DNA of 64,000 nt from Bradyrhizobium yuanmingense (GCF_900094575.1 NZ_FMAE01000001.1:496001-560000), one strand, 5' to 3'. Shown: positions 43,696-52,255, counted from the first letter of the stretch. The notes: generated from the sequence alone by a model not told the origin. Numbers and translations are program-made.

Positions 43696-43792
43696 GTGCG
43701 TGCGCTCGTAGTGTTTTGGGCCTCGCGGGTGCGATACATCACGGGAGCGGTGATCCCGGTGGATGGGGGGCTTGCGGCGGTATCAGTTCTAG
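43696..43792 (+). pseudogene. C-terminal fragment of a short-chain dehydrogenase
   Basis: Encodes RYITGAVIPVDGGL, the C-terminal signature of SDR enzymes, with no N-terminus upstream. Removing one T after GGGGGGC makes the end read GGLRRYQF and a TAG at 43790-43792, matching the tail found in an intact SDR family known from bradyrhizobia (from memory). It pairs logically with the N-terminal fragment at 38300-38464. Confidence 0.65.
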
Positions 43793-43803
43793 GAATTCAT
43801 GCG

Positions 43804-44463
43804 ATGCGTTCGACATTGAAGAGCGTGAGGGTTGGGGTCGGCCTCTTGATGCTCGTTGCCGCAGTTCACTTGACCTCCGCCGCGTTCGGCGAGGACAAGC
43901 AGAGCGCCGGCAGTCGAGATGACGCCGCCGCGTTCGATCCCATTCGGTTTGGAGGCAGAACGGATTTCCAGGTCTCAGCCCTCGCCGAAGTCCCGCGGCA
44001 GGTGGCGCGCGCGGCACAACGCGAAAACTGCGACGTCGAAAAAGGCATGAAACAGATTCCGCTTCGCTTCTTGGTCGAGAGAGAGCGCCGTCTCGTCCTC
44101 GTTTATTGTCAGTGGATCTTGGGAAGTCATCTCGTCTTCGACCTCAAGGACGCGCGCCACCCGAAGCTCGTCGTGTTTCCATTCCTCGCACAGAACACCG
44201 GGTTCGGCACCACGCCGCGGCCGGGCCTCATCACCTGGCGAAAGGAGGCCGGTGAGTTCGAGGCTGAGACCGGAACAGACATGTGTCCGAGCTCTCGCCT
44301 TCGTCACGTCTACCGCCTTGGAAGGACCGAAGGCGTTACCAGTGGCACCAGCAGCTTCGTGCTCGTCCGCGTGGATGTCACGGCGCGCGGCTGTGGGGGT
44401 AACCAGCCGTGGTCGACCGTGTGGCAAGCACCGAACTGGCCGGAGTCGATGATCGTGCGGTGA
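43804..44463 (+). CDS. Exported protein of unknown function
   Basis: About 219 residues from the ATG at 43804 (AGGA nine bases upstream). The longer open reading only adds the SDR remnant. A signal peptide (VGVGLLMLVAAVHLTSAAFG) is followed by a soluble domain with cysteines in ENCDVE, VYCQWI, DMCPSS and ARGCGG, which suggest two disulfides. Aromatic strands follow (LVLVYCQWILGSHLVFDL and VFPFLAQNTGFGTTPRPGL). No family recognised. It lies between two copies of the SDR C-terminal tail. Confidence 0.65.
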   Translation: MRSTLKSVRVGVGLLMLVAAVHLTSAAFGEDKQSAGSRDDAAAFDPIRFGGRTDFQVSALAEVPRQVARAAQRENCDVEKGMKQIPLRFLVERERRLVLVYCQWILGSHLVFDLKDARHPKLVVFPFLAQNTGFGTTPRPGLITWRKEAGEFEAETGTDMCPSSRLRHVYRLGRTEGVTSGTSSFVLVRVDVTARGCGGNQPWSTVWQAPNWPESMIVR

Positions 44464-44520
44464 GGACGAACGTGAGGGATGGCCAGGGTTATCGCACATG
44501 ACTTGGCCGGTGCGCACGCC

Positions 44521-44655
44521 TCGTCCTTCGAGACGGCGCTTACGCGCCTCCTCAGAGCTCTCAGGATGAGGCTAATCGGCGTCAGTGTCTCCCGAGACTG
44601 CAGCCACACACTCCCTGCTCAGGAGCCCGCCTAAGCGGGCGTCGCGAAGGATGAC
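44521..44655. repeat. Interspersed palindromic repeat, family C copy 2
   Basis: Begins TCGTCCTTCGAGACGGCGC and ends GTCGCGAAGGATGA, with inner TCAGGATGAGG and CTCAGGAG boxes. Same family as 13092-13258 but more degenerate. Confidence 0.72.
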
Positions 44656-44681
44656 CACAGGAAAAGGCTATCGGCCCTTCG

Positions 44682-44705
44682 GTGGATGGCGGGTTGCGGT
44701 ATCAG
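44682..44705 (+). pseudogene. Second remnant of an SDR C-terminus
   Basis: GTGGATGGCGGG TTGCGG TATCAG encodes VDGGLRYQ, closely matching the tail at 43765-43788 (VDGGL...RRYQF after frame repair), with three bases missing. It suggests the SDR tail was duplicated around the 43.8-44.66-kb segment. Confidence 0.5.
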
Positions 44706-44771
44706 GTCCAGGAGCGATGGCTCTCGTCCCAAGGATTGCTGCGCCGCGGAATAGTCGAGGTTACGGCAACG

Positions 44772-44785
44772 TTGATTTGCGTCAA
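44772..44785 (+). promoter_or_regulatory. FixK/FNR-type box upstream of sulP
   Basis: TTGATTTGCGTCAA is a perfect TTGA-N6-TCAA site on the plus strand, 131 bp before the proposed GTG start of sulP. It lies inside the longer open reading, supporting the later start. Confidence 0.68.
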
Positions 44786-44915
44786 GCGAGTGGTCGAGTC
44801 GTTGCCAGATCGTCGCGCGCTATCGGCGAGCCGACACGTGACTGCAGATATCCGTGTTGATCGTCTGTTGACCGGCGATCGCTTCGCATGGCGACCGGCC
44901 TTTGGAGTGCGCGCG

Positions 44916-46655
44916 GTGAACGTTTGGACGCGTTGGGTGCCCGGGATCGATACGCTTCGGTCCTACGAAGCGGCCTGGCTTCGGCATGATGTCTTCGCAG
45001 GTCTCGTGCTGGCGACCATGCTTGTCCCGGTCGGAATTGCCTATGCCGTGGCGTCCGGTCTGCCGGGCATCCACGGCCTCTACGCGACCATCGTCCCGCT
45101 TCTGGCCTACGCGATGTTCGGTCCGAGCCGCATCATCGTGCTCGGACCGGACTCGGCGCTGGCAGCTGTCATCCTCGGCGTCATCGTCCCCCTGTCCGGC
45201 GGCGATCCGGTCCGCGCCGCAATGCTTGCCGCCATGATGGCGCTCGTTTCGGGAACGGTGCTCATTGTGGCCGGCATCGCACGGTTAGGGTTCGTGACGG
45301 AGCTGCTGTCCAAGCCGATACGGTACGGCTACATGAACGGGATCGCGCTGACCGTTTTGATCAGCCAGTTGCCAAAGCTGCTCGGCTTCTCGATCGAAAG
45401 CGAAGGACCGCTGAGAGACCTATGGGCGATCGCCGTTGGGATCGGTGATGGCAAGATCAATTGGGCCGCATTCGCAGTCGGACTTGGTACGTTGATCGTC
45501 ATCCTGCTGCTCAAGGACAGCAAGCGACTGCCGGGAATCCTGATTGCCGTCGTCGGAGCGACCCTTGTCGTCTCACTCCTTGATCTGGGAACTGGTTATG
45601 GTGTGAAAGTCTTGGGGCCACTTCCACAAGGTCTGCCGGCCTTCTCCATTCCCAGGATCGGCTATGGCGATCTGATCCCCGTGCTGGCCGGCGGCTGCGC
45701 CATCGCTCTGGTCTCGTTCGCCGATACCAGCGTGTTGTCGCGAACCTATGCTGCTCGTCTGGGCGACAAGGTCGATCCGAACCAGGAGATGGTGGGCCTC
45801 GGCGCGGCCAATTTGGCGACCGGCTTTTTCCAGGGCTTCCCGATCAGCAGCAGTTCCTCGCGCACGCCCGTTGCCGAAGCCGCCGGCGCCCGCACCCAGC
45901 TCACATGTGTCGTCGGCGCGTTTGCGATCGCGTTCCTTCTGTTGGCTGCGCCAAACCTGTTGCAGCACCTACCGAATGCCGCATTGGCCGCCGTGGTGAT
46001 CGCAGCCGCAATCGGCCTGATCGAGATCAGTGATCTCAAACGAATCTACCGGATCCAGCGCTGGGAATTCTGGTTGACCGTGCTGTGCTTCGTGGGCGTA
46101 GCCGTGCTCGGCGCAATTCCCGGAATCGGCCTCGCCATCGCGGTCGCCATTGCCGAGTTTCTGTGGGACGGCTGGCGTCCGCACTCCGCAATTCTCGGGC
46201 GGGCGCAGGGCGTCAAGGGCTATCACGACATCACGAGATATCCCGATGCCCGCCTGATACCCGGACTGGTGCTGTTCCGCTGGGACGCGCCGCTGTTCTT
46301 CGCCAATGCCGAGTTCTTCAAGGAACGTATTCTGGCCGCGGTCGAGCAATCGCCGACACCCGTGCGCTGGCTGGTCGTCGCCGCCGAACCGGTCACGAGC
46401 GTCGACGTCACCGCCTGCGACACAATTGCCGAACTGGACGAGGCGCTCCACGTCAGGGGCATCGAACTTTGCTTTGCCGAGCTGAAGGATCCCGTGAAGG
46501 ACAAGCTGAAGCGGTTCGGGTTGTATGCGCAGGTCGGCGAAGCGCAGTTCTTTCCGACCATCGGCTCGGCCGTCTCGAGCTACCTCCACATCAACAATGT
46601 CGAATGGGAGGACTGGGAGGATCAGGTCGAGGTCGGTCGTCACGTCGGGTCGTGA
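44916..46655 (+). CDS. SulP-family anion transporter with STAS domain
   Basis: About 579 residues from the GTG at 44916 (GGAG eight bases upstream). SulP transporters move sulfate, bicarbonate or dicarboxylates across the inner membrane. The N-terminal transport domain has FAGLVLATMLVPVGIAYAVASGLPGIHGLYATIVP and GYMNGIALTVLISQLPKL, with SSSSSRTPVAEAAGARTQL further on. A C-terminal STAS domain (residues about 455-560, LFRWDAPLFFANAEFFKERIL, VTSVDVTACDTIAEL) completes the family length. It is followed by a hairpin terminator and preceded by a FixK box. Substrate undetermined. Confidence 0.88.
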   Translation: MNVWTRWVPGIDTLRSYEAAWLRHDVFAGLVLATMLVPVGIAYAVASGLPGIHGLYATIVPLLAYAMFGPSRIIVLGPDSALAAVILGVIVPLSGGDPVRAAMLAAMMALVSGTVLIVAGIARLGFVTELLSKPIRYGYMNGIALTVLISQLPKLLGFSIESEGPLRDLWAIAVGIGDGKINWAAFAVGLGTLIVILLLKDSKRLPGILIAVVGATLVVSLLDLGTGYGVKVLGPLPQGLPAFSIPRIGYGDLIPVLAGGCAIALVSFADTSVLSRTYAARLGDKVDPNQEMVGLGAANLATGFFQGFPISSSSSRTPVAEAAGARTQLTCVVGAFAIAFLLLAAPNLLQHLPNAALAAVVIAAAIGLIEISDLKRIYRIQRWEFWLTVLCFVGVAVLGAIPGIGLAIAVAIAEFLWDGWRPHSAILGRAQGVKGYHDITRYPDARLIPGLVLFRWDAPLFFANAEFFKERILAAVEQSPTPVRWLVVAAEPVTSVDVTACDTIAELDEALHVRGIELCFAELKDPVKDKLKRFGLYAQVGEAQFFPTIGSAVSSYLHINNVEWEDWEDQVEVGRHVGS

Positions 46656-46684
46656 CGAGCCGGCCAGCGCGACAACCAGCGCAG

Positions 46685-46705
46685 GGCCGCACCTGCGGCC
46701 ATTTT
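46685..46705 (+). terminator. Rho-independent terminator after sulP
   Basis: GGCCGC-ACCT-GCGGCC followed by ATTTTC, 30 bases after the sulP stop. Separates sulP from the EcfG-controlled gene downstream. Confidence 0.7.
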
Positions 46706-46795
46706 CGGCGAGCATGGCGGCCAACCGCCAGACCGCCGCCGGCAATAAGCGAGTCATTGCTGAACCGCGGGCGCGCACTTCGTGCCCGGCTTCGG

Positions 46796-46820
46796 GGAAC
46801 ATGGGCCCAATCCAATCGTT
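46796..46820 (+). promoter_or_regulatory. EcfG-type (general stress sigma) promoter
   Basis: GGAAC (46796-46800), 16 bp, CGTT (46817-46820), only 27 bases before the ATG at 46847. Exact fit to the consensus and upstream of a gene of the general-stress PPOX family, which makes the call mutually supporting. Confidence 0.78.
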
Positions 46821-46846
46821 GCCTCCGCTCCACTGGAGGAAAGTTC

Positions 46847-47278
46847 ATGCCCAAGAAATCGCTCGCCGAAATCTCAAAGGAAATGGCCGGCATCGACATC
46901 GCCATTCTCTCGACGCACACCGAGAACGGCGAGATTGCCAACCGTCCGATGAGCAACAACGGCGACGTCGCCTACGACGGCACCTCGTACTACTTCACCT
47001 ACGAACAGGCGCGAACGGTGTCGGACATCCAACGAAATCCCAAGGTAGCGCTCGGATTCTCATCGGAGGCGGGCCTATTCTCGAAGGGAATCTACCTCGC
47101 GGTCGAAGGGACTGCCGAGCTGATCCGCGACAAGGCCGCCTTCCAACAGCATTGGACCAGCGACCTCGACAAGTGGTTCGACAACGGAATCGATACGCCG
47201 GGCATCGTCCTGATCAAGGTCAAAGCCAAGCGCATCACTTATTGGACGGGCCGCGAAGAGGGTGAGGTCGTGATCTGA
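46847..47278 (+). CDS. General stress protein, pyridoxamine-5'-phosphate oxidase (PPOX) fold
   Basis: 143 residues, start ATG at 46847 with GGAGG nine bases upstream. A split-barrel flavin-binding fold typical of the general stress protein 26 group: DIAILSTHTENGEIANRPMSNN, YYFTYEQARTVSDIQRNPKVALGF, then GTAELIRDKAAFQQHWTSDLDKWF. It probably binds FMN or F420-like flavin and acts as a reductase; substrate unknown. The EcfG promoter just upstream fits stress induction. Confidence 0.82.
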   Translation: MPKKSLAEISKEMAGIDIAILSTHTENGEIANRPMSNNGDVAYDGTSYYFTYEQARTVSDIQRNPKVALGFSSEAGLFSKGIYLAVEGTAELIRDKAAFQQHWTSDLDKWFDNGIDTPGIVLIKVKAKRITYWTGREEGEVVI

Positions 47279-47286
47279 CCGACGCG

Positions 47287-47568
47287 GTGATCGTGCGCCG
47301 ATTCCTCGATTGGTTCTTCAGGAGCCGCGAAACCGGTGCCATCACCATCGCGCAATGGCCCAACCTCATCCTATGGATCGTGATCGTCGCGGGCCTTCTG
47401 CTTTGGATCTGGCCTTCCGCGGGAAGAGCCAGCGTCGCCCTGACAATCGTCTTGAAAGGCGGACTGATGATTTGGGGCGCCGACGAGATCATCCGCGGCG
47501 TGAATCCTTGGCGGCGCTGTCTCGGCGCTGCGGTCGTCGTCTACGAGCTCAGCACGTTTGTGCCGTAA
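47287..47568 (+). CDS. Small membrane protein, unknown function
   Basis: 93 residues, GTG start at 47287, eight bases after the PPOX stop, so probably expressed by coupling from the stress promoter. Two to three hydrophobic segments (LILWIVIVAGLLLWIWP, VALTIVLKGGLMIWGADEII, CLGAAVVVYELSTFVP). The charged first 16 residues are likely cytoplasmic. No function recognised. Confidence 0.6.
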   Translation: MIVRRFLDWFFRSRETGAITIAQWPNLILWIVIVAGLLLWIWPSAGRASVALTIVLKGGLMIWGADEIIRGVNPWRRCLGAAVVVYELSTFVP

Positions 47569-47725
47569 GGTGGGTTCGACGAAGCACGCCTAACCTTCGT
47601 GGTTTGCTGATCCCTGCGCATCGCGCCGCCATGCACCCGGGCTGACGCCGACGATCGCGGCCTGGAGCCGACATTTTCTCGTACGACCAATAGCCTGCCG
47701 GAGCGAGATCGAGGGGCACCGAACT

Positions 47726-48829
47726 TCACCCCTGCCCCGCCGGCGGGACCACGTACAGCGTCAGCGCGAACACGGCATAGATGAAGATCAGCAGGGCGCC
47801 GACGAACCAGGCCGAGCGCCCGCTGGCCGTGATGAAGGCCGACGTCACCGTCGCGATCATCATCATGGTGACCGCGCCCGGCCAGAACTGCAGGTCCATC
47901 GGCTTCGGCCCCACGACATAGCTGAGCAGCACCAAAGCGGGTGCGACGAACAACGCGATCTGCGAGGCGCTGCCGAGCGCAATGCTGACGGCCATGTCGA
48001 GCCGGTCCTTGCGTGCCGCGGCGAAGGCCACCGCGAATTCCGCGGCGGCGCCGACCAGCGAGACGACGATGAAGCCGACGAAGGCCGGGCTCATTCCGAA
48101 GGTTTCCGCCGCCTTCTGCACCGATTCCACGAAGATCTCGCTGACCAGCGCGACCAGCACGGTGACGACCAGCAGCGTGCCGACGGCCGTTCCGATCGGC
48201 CAGTGCGCCTCCTTGTCGTCATCGCCGTGACCGGCGCTTGCGAACAATTCCTTGTGCGTTCGAAGCGAGAACAACAGGCCGAGCCCGTAAGCTGCGATGA
48301 GCAGGACCGAAATGCCGAGGCTGAGCTTGTTGAGGATGCCCCCGCCCTGCGGCAGGTGGTCGAGATCGGCGACCGCCGAAGGCGCAAGCAGCGCGACGGT
48401 CGCCATCAGCAACAGGCCGGACGAGAGCCGCGCACCGGCGCGGTTATATTCCTGCACATGATAGCGCAGGCCGCCCAGCAACAGGCAGGCGCCCAGCATG
48501 AACACCGCGTTGGTGACGATCGCGCCCGCAATCGAGGCCTTCACCAGCATGTACTGGCCGGCGCGCAGCGCCGTGATGGCGATGATCAGCTCGGTCAGAT
48601 TGCCGAGCGTTGCATTGAGCAACCCGCCCACGGCATCGCCAGTCTTGGCGGCGACCGCCTCGGTGGCGTGGCTGAGCAGCGCCGCCAGCGGAACGATGGC
48701 CAGCACCGCGAGCACGAACAGCAGCGTATGGGAATGTGGCGCCACCGCCTCGGCCACCAGCACGATGGGCACGAAGGCCAGCATCCAGAGCAAAGGGGTA
48801 TTCCGGATTTCCCTGAGCAAAGTCTGCAT
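47726..48829 (-). CDS. chaA: Calcium/proton antiporter, CaCA (ChaA/Cax) family
   Basis: A 367-residue integral membrane protein with about 11 helices in two inverted halves. The alpha repeats are GNLTELIIAITALRAGQ in the first half and GAAAEFAVAFAAARKDRLDMAVSIALGSASQIALF in the second, carrying the conserved acidic residue of Ca2+/H+ exchangers. A hydrophilic loop (KELFASAGHGDDDKEAHWP) separates the halves. A consensus FixK box lies 60 bp upstream, which is unexpected for this family. Confidence 0.88.
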   Translation of the reverse strand: MQTLLREIRNTPLLWMLAFVPIVLVAEAVAPHSHTLLFVLAVLAIVPLAALLSHATEAVAAKTGDAVGGLLNATLGNLTELIIAITALRAGQYMLVKASIAGAIVTNAVFMLGACLLLGGLRYHVQEYNRAGARLSSGLLLMATVALLAPSAVADLDHLPQGGGILNKLSLGISVLLIAAYGLGLLFSLRTHKELFASAGHGDDDKEAHWPIGTAVGTLLVVTVLVALVSEIFVESVQKAAETFGMSPAFVGFIVVSLVGAAAEFAVAFAAARKDRLDMAVSIALGSASQIALFVAPALVLLSYVVGPKPMDLQFWPGAVTMMMIATVTSAFITASGRSAWFVGALLIFIYAVFALTLYVVPPAGQG

Positions 48830-48888
48830 GTGGCCGCCCTTCCATCGATGCGCTGATGGGAAGGTCGGGCGGCCGCGCAGGTCGAGTG

Positions 48889-48902
48889 TTGATCTGTCTC
48901 AA
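48889..48902 (-). promoter_or_regulatory. FixK/FNR-type box upstream of chaA
   Basis: Minus strand TTGAGACAGATCAA (TTGA-N6-TCAA) ends 60 bp before the chaA start, about the same spacing as at fixN and fixG (57 bp). Confidence 0.75.
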
Positions 48903-49257
48903 CGTCGGCGTGGTGGAGGCGGCGCGCGCAGGACGCGCATGCGGCCTGCTCCCGGCCTGATCGCTGCCACGCTGGCATCCTGCCAGTGTTTTGCCCGACG
49001 GGTCAACTTGATCACGGCTGCGACCGCCGTTTGCGACACGGCGGGAAAATGCCTTGTCGATCAAAGGGCCTCCTACTGTGCATGGGGTTGTTTTTCGACT
49101 TTTCTTTTGGCCTCGCCCTTGCGCCCGCAGCGCAAGCGCGTCGCCCGACCTTCGCGCATACACAGCATGCAAGCTTGCGCCTGTGGAAGCCGGCGCCTCC
49201 GTAGTACATGCCGAACGTCCCCCATGGCTACGCCGCCGGAGCAGCGCGCCAACAAAA
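48903..49257. other. Gene-free stretch between chaA promoter and DHA2 exporter
   Basis: No gene, repeat or clear motif beyond the chaA FixK box was found in these 355 bases. The open readings present have poor codon use and no ribosome binding sites. The DHA2 promoter is presumably here. Confidence 0.4.
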
Positions 49258-50646
49258 ATGACGATCACGTTACCTGCCGCCGCGCGCGAGCCCGACCATC
49301 CCACCGCCGACGGTCTTCCGTCGACGCAGCGGCGCTGGGCGGTTGCCGCGATCTTCACTGCGCTCGCGATGGCCTCGCTCGACACTGCCATTGCCAACAT
49401 CGCCCTGCCGGCCATCGCCGCCGACCTGCACGTCACGCCGGAGCAGTCGGTCTGGGTCGTCAACGTCTACCAGATCGCGCTGGTGGCGACGCTCTTGCCG
49501 CTGGGAGCGCTCGGCGAGATCGTCGGGCACCAGCGCATCTATCTCGGCGGACTGATCCTGTTCACCATTGCCTCGATGTTCTGCGCGGTGGCATGGTCGC
49601 TCGACAGCCTGTTGCTGGCGCGCACGCTGCAAGGGCTGGGGGCGAGCGGCATCATGAGCGTCAACACGGCGCTGGTGCGCTTCGCCTATCCCGGCCGCAT
49701 GCTCGGCCGCGGCTTCGGTCACAACGCGCTGGTGGTCGCGACCGCCTTCACCGTCGGGCCCTCGATCGCCTCCGCCATCCTCGCCTTCGGCCCGTGGCCG
49801 TGGCTGTTCGCCGTCAACATCCCCTTCGGCCTCATCGCCATCGGCATCGGCTTTGCCATGCTGCCGAAGACCCCGCGCGCCGATCACGGCTTCGACTTGC
49901 TCGGCGCGATCCTGGCCACCGCCTGCCTCGGCCTGTTCATCACCGGCATCGGCAGCGCCGCGCACAATCTGTCGCCATTCGTGGTCGGCATCGAGCTGGT
50001 CACAGCCCTCGTGCTCGGCGTGATCCTGACCCGCCGCCACGCCGATCATCCCGCGCCGATGCTGCCGATCGACCTGTTCGCCAGGCCGATGTTCGCGCTG
50101 TCGGCGGCAACGGCGGTGTGCTCCTTCGCCGTCCAGGGCCTCGCCTTCGTCTCGCTGCCGTTCTATTTCGAGGATGTGCTCGGCCGCTCGCAGGTCGAGA
50201 CCGGCTTCTTCATGACGCCCTGGCCGCTGGTGGTCGGCATCATGGCGCCGATCGCAGGCCGCCTCTCCGACCGCCATGCCGTCGGGCTGCTCGGCGGCAT
50301 CGGCCTCGTCCTGCTGGGTCTCGGCATGGCGCTGCTCGCGACACTGCCGCCCAATCCCGCCATTGCCGACATCATCTGGCGGATGGTGATCTGCGGCATG
50401 GGCTTCGGCTTCTTCCAGGCGCCGAACATGAAGGCGGTGATGGCAAGCGCGCCGCCGCACCGCAGCGGCAGCGCCTCCGGCATCGTCGCGACCGCGCGCC
50501 TAACTGGGCAGACCACTGGCGCGGCGCTCGCCGCCGCCTGCTTCGCACTCGCTGGCCACGAGGGCGCGACGCTGGCGCTGGCGCTCGGCGCGGGCTTTGC
50601 CGCGCTCGGCAGCGTGATGAGCTTCCTGCGGCTCGCCGTGAAGTAA
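49258..50646 (+). CDS. MFS drug exporter, DHA2 (EmrB/QacA) type
   Basis: About 462 residues from the ATG at 49258, with up to 14 helices. Shows the DHA2 motif LDTAIANIALPAIAADLHVTPEQSVWVVNVYQIALVATLLPLGALGEIVGHQR spread over helices 1-3, the motif-C region near VVATAFTVGPSIASAIL and PWPWLFAVNIPFGLIAIGIG. Probably a proton-driven exporter of lipophilic compounds. No membrane fusion partner lies next to it. The ribosome site is weak (GGAG 19 bases upstream). Confidence 0.82.
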   Translation: MTITLPAAAREPDHPTADGLPSTQRRWAVAAIFTALAMASLDTAIANIALPAIAADLHVTPEQSVWVVNVYQIALVATLLPLGALGEIVGHQRIYLGGLILFTIASMFCAVAWSLDSLLLARTLQGLGASGIMSVNTALVRFAYPGRMLGRGFGHNALVVATAFTVGPSIASAILAFGPWPWLFAVNIPFGLIAIGIGFAMLPKTPRADHGFDLLGAILATACLGLFITGIGSAAHNLSPFVVGIELVTALVLGVILTRRHADHPAPMLPIDLFARPMFALSAATAVCSFAVQGLAFVSLPFYFEDVLGRSQVETGFFMTPWPLVVGIMAPIAGRLSDRHAVGLLGGIGLVLLGLGMALLATLPPNPAIADIIWRMVICGMGFGFFQAPNMKAVMASAPPHRSGSASGIVATARLTGQTTGAALAAACFALAGHEGATLALALGAGFAALGSVMSFLRLAVK

Positions 50647-50650
50647 GCTG

Positions 50651-52255
50651 TCAGGCCGCCGTCACGCCGACAGCCACCGGAGCGACGGTCTCGTTGTCCA
50701 GCGCGGCCAGGCGCTCGTCGATCGCCGCGATGACCTTGCGGGAGTACGGGCCGAGATGTGCGTAGGCCGCGATCATCTGCACGGCGATGCGCGCCGATGA
50801 CGTGTCGCGCTTGGCGCAGTTCAGGAAGGTCTGCCAGAGCGGCCCCCGCGCCTCAGGAAGCGTGGACACCACCTTGTGCACAGTCTCCATGGCTCCGAGC
50901 TTGGAGCGGATATCGCCTTCGGCAAGCTCGGAACGCTGCCTCGACCGGTCGAGCAGCGTCATCAGGCGGTCGACACGTGCTGCATAGGCCGCCGGGCTGT
51001 AGATGTGTTCCAGCACCCGCTTGTAGTCCGTCAGAATGTCGCGCAACGGGCGGACCGGATCGAAATTGATGCCCGCCGTGCACTGATCGGCGCCAATCGT
51101 CGGCGCCACGTCGTGCCCGGAATGCAGCCGGCCTTCGCGCTCCAGCCGGCGCGTGAGCTGCGTGTTGGGCAAGGCATAGAGCAGGCCGACCATGGCGACG
51201 GGGATTGCCGCCTCCTCGATGAAGTCGATCATCGCCTCCGCCATCGAGACCTTCTCGTTGTCGAAGCCAACGATGAAGCCCGCGGTGACGAGCATGCCGG
51301 CGGCGTAGATCTTGTGGATGCTCTCGGCGATGTTGCGCCGCGTGTTCTGCTTCTTGCGCATCGCGACCAGCGTCGCCGGGTCCGGACTTTCGATGCCGAC
51401 GAAGATGCCGAAGAAATTGGCCGCACCCATCAGCTCCAACAGCTCCGGGTCGTCGGCGAGATTGACCGAGGCTTCCGTGGAGAATTCGAACGGATAGCCG
51501 TGCGTGCGCTGCCATTCGGCGAGCTTCGGCAGGAACTGCCGTAGCGACTTCTTGTTGCCGATGAAATTGTCGTCGACGAAGTCGAGATGACCGCGATAGC
51601 CCATCTTGTAGAGCGTCTCGAGCTCGACGAACATCTGCTCGATCGTCTTGGTCCGCGGCACGCGCCCGTAGAGCTCGATGATGTCGCAGAACTCGCAGGT
51701 GAAGGGACAGCCGCGCGAATATTGCACACCGAGATAGAGATAGTCCTCGAACTTGAGCAGGTCGAAACGCGGCACCGGCGTCTTGGTGACGTCGGCCTGG
51801 AACTTCGGTGCGGTGAAGAGGCCGGATCGCGCGCCGCTCTCCCAGGCCGCGATGAATTCGTTCATGACGCTCTCGGCCTCGCCGAGCACCCGGAAATCGG
51901 CCCGTTCATAGATATGGGGGCTCGAGGTGGGGTCGGGTCCGCCGACCACGACCGGCTTGCCGGCAGCGCGGCAGAGCTCGATCAGACGCAAGGTGTCGGC
52001 CTGCTGGGGCAACATTCCGCCGGTGAACACGACGTCGGCCCAGGCGAGATCCTCCTCCCCGAACGGCGCGGTGTTGCAATCGATCAGCCGGACGGTCCAG
52101 CTCTCGGGCAGCATCGCGGCGACGGTGATCAGGCCCAGGGGGGCGGCCGGGCGCTTGACGCCCAGCACTTTGCAGGATTCGCCGAAGGTCCAGAAGGACT
52201 CTGCCGAGAACAGCGGGTAGAGCATCAGTACGTTGCAGGGACTCGGCACGTTCAT
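50651..52255 (-). CDS. B12-binding radical SAM protein (DUF4070 group), possibly HpnP-like
   Basis: 534 residues, ATG at 52255 with AGGAG six bases upstream. An N-terminal cobalamin-binding domain (LGLITVAAMLPESWTVRLID, VVVGGPDPTSSPHIYERAD) precedes a radical SAM domain with CPFTCEFC, i.e. Cys183, Cys187, Cys190 binding a 4Fe-4S cluster. GFIVGFDNEKVSMAEAMIDFIEEA and a helical C-terminus complete the DUF4070 type. In bradyrhizobia one member of this group, HpnP, methylates hopanoids at C-2; other paralogues are unassigned. The length suits HpnP, but identity is not proven. Confidence 0.82.
   Translation of the reverse strand: MNVPSPCNVLMLYPLFSAESFWTFGESCKVLGVKRPAAPLGLITVAAMLPESWTVRLIDCNTAPFGEEDLAWADVVFTGGMLPQQADTLRLIELCRAAGKPVVVGGPDPTSSPHIYERADFRVLGEAESVMNEFIAAWESGARSGLFTAPKFQADVTKTPVPRFDLLKFEDYLYLGVQYSRGCPFTCEFCDIIELYGRVPRTKTIEQMFVELETLYKMGYRGHLDFVDDNFIGNKKSLRQFLPKLAEWQRTHGYPFEFSTEASVNLADDPELLELMGAANFFGIFVGIESPDPATLVAMRKKQNTRRNIAESIHKIYAAGMLVTAGFIVGFDNEKVSMAEAMIDFIEEAAIPVAMVGLLYALPNTQLTRRLEREGRLHSGHDVAPTIGADQCTAGINFDPVRPLRDILTDYKRVLEHIYSPAAYAARVDRLMTLLDRSRQRSELAEGDIRSKLGAMETVHKVVSTLPEARGPLWQTFLNCAKRDTSSARIAVQMIAAYAHLGPYSRKVIAAIDERLAALDNETVAPVAVGVTAA

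Larger units (their letters stand above)
44464..44915. other. Intergenic region upstream of sulP
   Basis: These 452 bases hold a family C repeat (44521-44655), a second SDR-tail remnant (44682-44705) and a FixK-type box (44772-44785). An in-frame open reading upstream of sulP starts in the SDR remnant and is not considered part of the transporter. Confidence 0.6.

Noticed and set aside
44682..44915. N-terminal extension of the SulP protein
   Set aside because: It begins in an SDR remnant and contains a FixK box. The GTG at 44916 has GGAG upstream and gives the usual family length.
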